Part shown: positions 6,601 to 10,081 of the stretch, in pieces
Layout: every line of letters starts with the position of its first letter
Position numbering within the stretch: the first letter of the stretch is position 1
Origin: Euryarchaeota archaeon UBA226
GTDB taxonomy: Archaea; Thermoplasmatota; Poseidoniia; Poseidoniales; Poseidoniaceae
Assembly: GCA_002505935.1 (NCBI GenBank)
Contig: DAWL01000041.1
Coordinates: 13,488 to 23,568, forward strand
DNA: 10,081 bases
Direction of reading: 5' to 3'
The notes under the pieces: generated by a model
Seen by the model: the letters and a program-made list of their open reading frames with translations, nothing else
Databases searched by the model: none
What the model was told of the DNA's origin: nothing
Position numbers and translations under genes: made by a program

Positions 6601-8063
6601 GTCCATCCTGGTTTCATCAACAATGGTAGAATGGGATGATAGTAAGGTGTTGTAGTCAACTCTACCTGACCACTGGCAGCCAAATCAGAATACATTGGAA
6701 GCACATTTGCCATCTGCTGGTGCTGATAATCCAAGACATCCTGTAAATCATCGAATGTGAAACCACTACCTTGTTCAAACAACGCAATAATCGAATCATT
6801 GCGGTGAGAAGGTCGCGAATCCGATTCCGGGTCACCTAATTCAGAATAATTCCCTTGCACATAATATGGTGACAACTGGAAGAGATGCCATAGAACCTGA
6901 AGGTCAAGCAAATCTTGAGGTGGCAACAATTCATCGTCCATTATGGTAGCAGGTTTGAGATTATGAAGAGTCCTAGAATGCAGAGATTTGTACGCGGAGG
7001 ATGCGGGATATAACCAACCCAATATCTCATCATCAGCACTGACATTGTAGACCCATCCGCTGTTCCAAAAAGATTGGAATTGCATTGTATGCAACTCTAA
7101 TTCGCTCATCTCAGGGTAGCCAGTCACAGCTCCAGTTTCATCAACTGGCCAAGGTCTTCTAGCCCAATCGGTATGTACATCCAAGGTCTCATTCTCATGG
7201 TAGTCAATCAATTGCTCCATGAAGGAAGGAACCAGATTGTAGACCACCTTAGTTCCAGGACTCTGTGCCAATATCCCGGGGCTGTCCACATATTCTGTCA
7301 TCGCGTGTACCCTTACCCAAGGCATCTCGTACTTACCGGTAAGCATATTCTTGTAATACGGCTGATGCTGATGGAAGATTATCGCCAAATTTAGAGCATC
7401 ATCAACCTTTACGAAACCTCTCTCATCCTTGACAACCTCACTTGATGAAGGATCGCTACTGTTCAATTGCAACTGATAGTAGTGAGTAAAAGTCTCAGCA
7501 GCATTGCTGCTGGCAGGATTCTCTAGTGGGAAGGAAGTCCAAACATTACCTTCATCTTGCCATTGTGCCCAAGCCACAAGTCCGAATGAATCGGGAGAGC
7601 CTATGCTCTGCAATGGAATCGAAATCTCAGAGACCTTGTTTTCCTCCCAACCAATCCATGCATCTATTCCGTGGTCAACTACTGATTCCCAAGTTGTTCC
7701 GCTCCATGATAACAAGTCGAAATAATTCGAATCTTCCAGCACGAAAGCAAAGTCGCCAAGGAATGGAAGAGTATGCGCTAGATTCCATTCCTTGGAAAGT
7801 GCACCACCATCTTCACTGGTATTAAGATAGACAAAGAGGTCAGCACCTTCTGTTTCAGAAGCCCATGCTGTTCCATTCCAAGCAATCATCAGGTGCGTAG
7901 AATTCCAGTCTAAATGCAAAGAAACAGCATTTGAATCGGTTGCCATCAGGGTCTCTGGCCCCCAGTCCGAAATATCTCCGTCGGCTGAAACATCACCGGA
8001 TGCCAACGTCAACCACTGAGGTAAGAGAAAAATCGCCACAAGGCAGAAGGCTATTCGTCGCAC
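3606..8063 (-). CDS. Secreted, membrane-anchored GH57 amylopullulanase-like glucan hydrolase, multidomain
   Basis: This enzyme probably cleaves alpha-1,4 and perhaps alpha-1,6 bonds of starch- or glycogen-like polymers outside the cell. Residues 1-22 are a signal peptide (MRR plus a hydrophobic core). Residues 27-200 are a Trp-rich DOMON/CBM9-like module. The GH57 catalytic domain spans about 222-800: HQHQP (231-235), GQVELTTTPYYHPILPL (465-481), WPSEQS with probable nucleophile E530, ALDGENW with probable acid/base D646, and the WFWWYG segment (761-766). A second DOMON-like module follows (about 822-1015), then a glucodextranase C-terminal-like module (about 1038-1235), an Fn3-like domain (about 1265-1340) and an Ig-like domain (about 1347-1437). 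It ends in a transmembrane helix (about 1459-1477) and a basic RGRK tail. N-glycosylation sequons such as N54, N63, N81, N201, N291 and N405 fit extracellular exposure. The start is GTG; an in-frame TGA lies nine codons upstream, so no earlier start exists. Exact bond specificity is not settled by sequence reading. Confidence 0.93.
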   Translation of the reverse strand: MRRIAFCLVAIFLLPQWLTLASGDVSADGDISDWGPETLMATDSNAVSLHLDWNSTHLMIAWNGTAWASETEGADLFVYLNTSEDGGALSKEWNLAHTLPFLGDFAFVLEDSNYFDLLSWSGTTWESVVDHGIDAWIGWEENKVSEISIPLQSIGSPDSFGLVAWAQWQDEGNVWTSFPLENPASSNAAETFTHYYQLQLNSSDPSSSEVVKDERGFVKVDDALNLAIIFHQHQPYYKNMLTGKYEMPWVRVHAMTEYVDSPGILAQSPGTKVVYNLVPSFMEQLIDYHENETLDVHTDWARRPWPVDETGAVTGYPEMSELELHTMQFQSFWNSGWVYNVSADDEILGWLYPASSAYKSLHSRTLHNLKPATIMDDELLPPQDLLDLQVLWHLFQLSPYYVQGNYSELGDPESDSRPSHRNDSIIALFEQGSGFTFDDLQDVLDYQHQQMANVLPMYSDLAASGQVELTTTPYYHPILPLLMKPGWTEEDGITVRKDAWPDDTAEHLQRGMDMFTSHMGFRPTGMWPSEQSTSPAMIQPLVDAGVDWFVTDEENLARSTMSDGSHPNPEDATVLASPWTVTGEDGGEITAFFRDRVISDRIAFQYGSMTPEAAVSDFIAHIDGVRQELIDAGEDPSKHILTVALDGENWMFMSEFQHHDGARPFMQEWYSRLESHPTIRTMTPSEFLEDNQATQSIDVINEGSWIDGTLSTWAGEEEESLAWQRLVEARKALVAFEADNPTHSGLTSAWESLYIAEGSDWFWWYGLDQDSGYDELWDTLFKVHLSNIYKAVGLDLPPYLLDLWTNPAPFDTPYGGVMQPMIDGLALPGEWDDAARYDASNMNGVPMDITSFHVGYDSSNLHLRVDMPDALPEEILSWESGEPDLSIYFMQSNAINFNEVETNFRTYYGNEILGFPAKYMVSFDFSELRDDGRAKWNLFEAKGKVGDNEKWVYSSSSTLGGCAAQDVYEFSIPWSEVGLAPRYTTRLKVVTSIANSTAQGDGTELEMAPGAPAEVVLPDLEEWITLLDLDDETGDADRDGAITAPLASDFAADGNLWDIQNVKIHQSSWNARFELQVEDITNIWSMSNGFSHQIVQIYVDQGPTSYGRTEMLEGANAVVHDDWAWEVAISATGEPGAVKAVIAETGETLARGIEVSADSDSEVISITVNKEVLGSDVADYRYVIVLGSQDGFGPGKWRDVDDQAGTWRLGGGADPSSVDGIDYDPNILDMLTEESVSQNAMLSDYSVSEQRYAVLTGIEIPELAQQVFGAMVDGITANSAIITFQTTREATAQVACGDASVSSSASTNHQVSISGLATGTAYTCNISVEGVDPISLAFNTSSEIDETPPEILNILSVVDESGRVMISWYTSEKASERVILTKGGTEIVLEGSALALDKNHFLTSEPLAVGTWNLVVEASDASGNSNSSSIQQFEVEESDAVDEENEKAKSGEVNLFADPVVQVIVLFVVLLTTLAMFRGRKNDRI

Positions 8064-8115
8064 AAGGCCCGCGAAGAGATGATGTTGTCAAAGGTTTTCG
8101 GCAGTTCGGGTTGAC
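8064..8115. promoter_or_regulatory. Divergent intergenic region between GH57 gene and malQ-glgP
   Basis: Only 52 bases separate the GTG of the minus-strand GH57 gene from the ATG of the plus-strand malQ, so the promoters of both must lie here or inside the opposite gene. I see no convincing Shine-Dalgarno sequence for either gene and no clear TATA box; the best A/T cluster is AAAGGTTTT at 8090-8098. The arrangement allows shared control of extracellular and cytoplasmic glucan enzymes, but no operator-like palindrome is obvious. Confidence 0.4.
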
Positions 8116-9393
8116 ATGACGCACTACTCCGGAATCTTGTGCCACCTTACATCACTTCCTTCTGGAAACCTAGCAGATGCTGAACGGTTCATCGATGTGA
8201 TTGCAGATTCGCAAGCCAGCGTCTGGCAAATGCTTCCAATTACTCCTCCAGATGGGCACGGCTCTCCATACTCATCCCCTTCCGCATTTGCAGCATGGGA
8301 TAGATGGGTAGAGGATTCAAAAGAGGTAGAATTCGACATCTCGGCTGAATCATTTTGGCTGAAAGATTGGGCATTGTATCGAGTCATCAAACAAGAACAA
8401 GGTGGTAAGCCGTGGTTTGAATGGCCTGAAGAACTGAAGAACAGGGATGCCAAGGCTCTATCGCGCTATTCAATTTCTACCGTCATCGATGAACAGAAGA
8501 GGTTCATGCACCGATGGATGCAGATTAGGGCACATGCAAAGAGCAGAGGTGTCGCCCTCATAGGCGATTTACCCATATTCATAGCCCATGATTCGGCTGA
8601 TGTCTGGGCGCACAGGGAATTGTTCCAACTCGACGAGAACGGAAAGCCAACTGTCGTTGCCGGAGTTCCGCCTGATTACTTCAATGAAGATGGCCAACGT
8701 TGGGGCATGGTGCTCTATGACTGGAAATCTCATGAGGCTGAAGAGTGGCAATGGTGGAGACAACGGATGAAGAGGATGCTAAGGCTATTTGACATGGTAA
8801 GGATTGACCATTTCAGAGGTTTCCATTCAGCCTGGGCAATCCCGAGTGATTCCCAAACTGCTAGATCAGGAGTATGGCAAGATGGGCCGAAAGATGCCTT
8901 GCTAGAGCAGTTACTCGATGTTGCTGGTAGCCCTGAACACATCCTTGCCGAGGACCTAGGGATCATTCCTGCGGAAGTGGATGAACTACGAAAGAAGCAC
9001 GGATTGGAAGGCATGGCGGTGCTCCATTTTGGGTTTGATAACGATAACTCGGACAATCCACACCGACCTGAGAACATAACATACGACAAAGTGGTATACA
9101 CAGGAACGCACGACAATGATACCACAAATGGATGGTGGAACAATGCACTTCCACAAACGAAGAAACGGCTTGAAAGATATCGAATCGAAGGAGAATCGAT
9201 ACCTCAGTGTCTAATTCGGCTAGCACTGCAATCAAAAGCGGGTATGGCAATCATCCCACTACAGGATATCATGGAACTAGGAAGTGAAGCCAGAATGAAC
9301 ATGCCAGGGACCGAAAATGGAAACTGGAATTGGAAATTCACATGGGATGAATTACCGGAGTTCACACTGAAGCGCAAGGAGTCAACATCATAA
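8116..9393 (+). CDS. malQ: 4-alpha-glucanotransferase (amylomaltase), GH77
   Basis: The enzyme transfers alpha-1,4-glucan segments between maltodextrins, releasing glucose and making longer chains that phosphorylase can use; it acts in the cytoplasm, and no signal peptide is present. The N-terminus carries the GH77 pattern SGILCHLTSLPSG, then WQMLPITPP and SPYSSPSAFA. The catalytic residues are all present: nucleophile D231 in RIDHFRGF, acid/base E279 in LAEDLG, and D333 in TGTHDND. The C-terminal signature IIPLQDIMELG with RMNMPGT is conserved. At 425 residues it is shorter than the usual 480-520: the GxGDLG turn after the first motif is missing and N-terminal loops are trimmed. The usual WGNPLYxW reads WGMVLYDW here. 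The ATG at 8116 directly precedes the conserved start; a TGA overlaps it out of frame. It is followed 23 bases later by the phosphorylase gene, probably one operon. Confidence 0.94.
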   Translation: MTHYSGILCHLTSLPSGNLADAERFIDVIADSQASVWQMLPITPPDGHGSPYSSPSAFAAWDRWVEDSKEVEFDISAESFWLKDWALYRVIKQEQGGKPWFEWPEELKNRDAKALSRYSISTVIDEQKRFMHRWMQIRAHAKSRGVALIGDLPIFIAHDSADVWAHRELFQLDENGKPTVVAGVPPDYFNEDGQRWGMVLYDWKSHEAEEWQWWRQRMKRMLRLFDMVRIDHFRGFHSAWAIPSDSQTARSGVWQDGPKDALLEQLLDVAGSPEHILAEDLGIIPAEVDELRKKHGLEGMAVLHFGFDNDNSDNPHRPENITYDKVVYTGTHDNDTTNGWWNNALPQTKKRLERYRIEGESIPQCLIRLALQSKAGMAIIPLQDIMELGSEARMNMPGTENGNWNWKFTWDELPEFTLKRKESTS

Positions 9394-9404
9394 CTCGTTC
9401 AACA

Positions 9405-9410
9405 GGGGTG
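9405..9410 (+). promoter_or_regulatory. Shine-Dalgarno-like GGGGTG before the phosphorylase gene
   Basis: GGGGTG lies six bases before the ATG at 9417 and resembles the archaeal GGAGGTG ribosome-binding core. It is the clearest such site in the window and fits translation of an internal gene in a malQ-glgP message. The last three bases (GTG at 9408) are also an in-frame possible start, which would make this a start codon and not a binding site. Confidence 0.4.
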
Positions 9411-9416
9411 CGAAGC

Positions 9417-10081
9417 ATGGGAGCCATAGCATACCTGTCTGCAGAGATTGGTCTCGAGTCAGCTCTACCAACCTATTCAGGGGGACTTGGAGTCCTCGCC
9501 GGAGACCACGTCAAGGCAGCGGCTGATGCTGGACTTGACCTCATTGCAATTAGCCTGCTATACAGACAAGGATATGGGAGGCAACATGTGGATTCGCAAG
9601 GGATTCAGAGTGAGACCTACCCCGAATTCAATCCTGCTGAATTTCTTGATGACACAGGTATCGAAATCGCCTTACCACTAGAAGGTAGAACCTTATTTTC
9701 GCGGATTTGGAAACGAAGGGTCACTGGAGTTTCTGGTTCATCGGTGGACGTATTGTTCCTCGACACCTTGCACCCAAATAACTCAAGCGAACACGTCGCT
9801 TTAGGAGAACGTCTCTATGGCGGTGACGACTCGACAAGAATAAGGCAAGAATATCTGCTTGGAGTTGGTGGAATAAGGGCCCTCAAGGCCCTTGGAGTAT
9901 GGCCACTGAGAGGAGTACATTTGAACGAAGGACATTGTGCCTTTGCGGCGTTGGAATTGTTGCGCCAAGGTTGGAGTCGCAAGCAACTCAAGGCCCAGAG
10001 CCTATTCACTACCCACACCCCAGTTCCCGCAGGACATGACAGATTCTCGTGGGAAGAAATGGAAAGCGTGCTTGGTGAACT
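9417..10081 (+). CDS. glgP: Alpha-glucan phosphorylase (GT35), 5' part, runs off the window
   Basis: The frame is open from the ATG at 9417 through the last base, giving 221 codons of an incomplete gene. The enzyme removes glucose 1-phosphate from alpha-1,4-glucan ends using phosphate and pyridoxal phosphate. Family motifs are clear: AYLSAEIGL at the N-terminus, YSGGLGVLAGDHVKA (20-34), LLYRQGYGRQ (48-56), LYGGDDSTRIRQE (133-145) with LGVGGIRALKALG, HLNEGHCAF (168-176) and FTTHTPVPAGHDRF (197-210). The PLP-lysine region lies beyond the window. The protein begins almost directly at the catalytic N-domain, so it lacks the DUF3417-type leader of the long bacterial and archaeal phosphorylases and is likely a short form. 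GTG at 9408 is an alternative start adding three residues; a TGA at 9348-9350 limits any longer one. It follows malQ by 23 bases on the same strand. Confidence 0.93.
   Translation, partial: MGAIAYLSAEIGLESALPTYSGGLGVLAGDHVKAAADAGLDLIAISLLYRQGYGRQHVDSQGIQSETYPEFNPAEFLDDTGIEIALPLEGRTLFSRIWKRRVTGVSGSSVDVLFLDTLHPNNSSEHVALGERLYGGDDSTRIRQEYLLGVGGIRALKALGVWPLRGVHLNEGHCAFAALELLRQGWSRKQLKAQSLFTTHTPVPAGHDRFSWEEMESVLGE

Overview
The window suggests a marine-type euryarchaeon, and Marine Group II (Poseidoniales) fits best. The strongest marker is an intact small subunit (DP1) of DNA polymerase D, an enzyme restricted to Archaea. Other support comes from apparently leaderless gene starts, a GH57 glucan hydrolase and Trp-rich N-terminal motifs on an acidic membrane protein. 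The group-level assignment is inference; the archaeal assignment is firm.

Layout. Bases 1-24 are an exact copy of the T-arm and part of the acceptor stem of the tRNA-Val(UAC) gene at 1171-1243 on the minus strand. Between the two copies lies one A/T-richer gene (89-1069) for a membrane protein with an EF-hand loop, a pure PAMQQ tandem repeat, one transmembrane helix and an extracellular C-terminal domain. This stretch looks like a small insertion or islet at a tRNA 3' end. From about 1250 the sequence looks like core genome: a stand-alone PncC/CinA C-terminal amidohydrolase with a coiled-coil tail (1331-2020), then the polymerase D small subunit (2073-3605).

The right half is an alpha-glucan utilisation locus. 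A 1485-residue secreted, C-terminally anchored GH57 amylopullulanase-like enzyme is on the minus strand (3606-8063). From a 52-base divergent intergenic region, 4-alpha-glucanotransferase (8116-9393) and the start of an alpha-glucan phosphorylase (9417 to the window end) run on the plus strand. The inferred logic is that the GH57 enzyme cuts starch- or glycogen-like polymer outside the cell, an importer outside this window takes up maltodextrins, and MalQ plus GlgP rearrange and phosphorolyse them to glucose 1-phosphate in the cytoplasm. The polymerase and GH57 genes converge, and their stop codons abut with no spacer.

No gene-free stretch exceeds about 300 bases. No CRISPR array, integrase, transposase or toxin-antitoxin gene was seen. 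The least ordinary part is the tRNA-flanked cassette at the left end.
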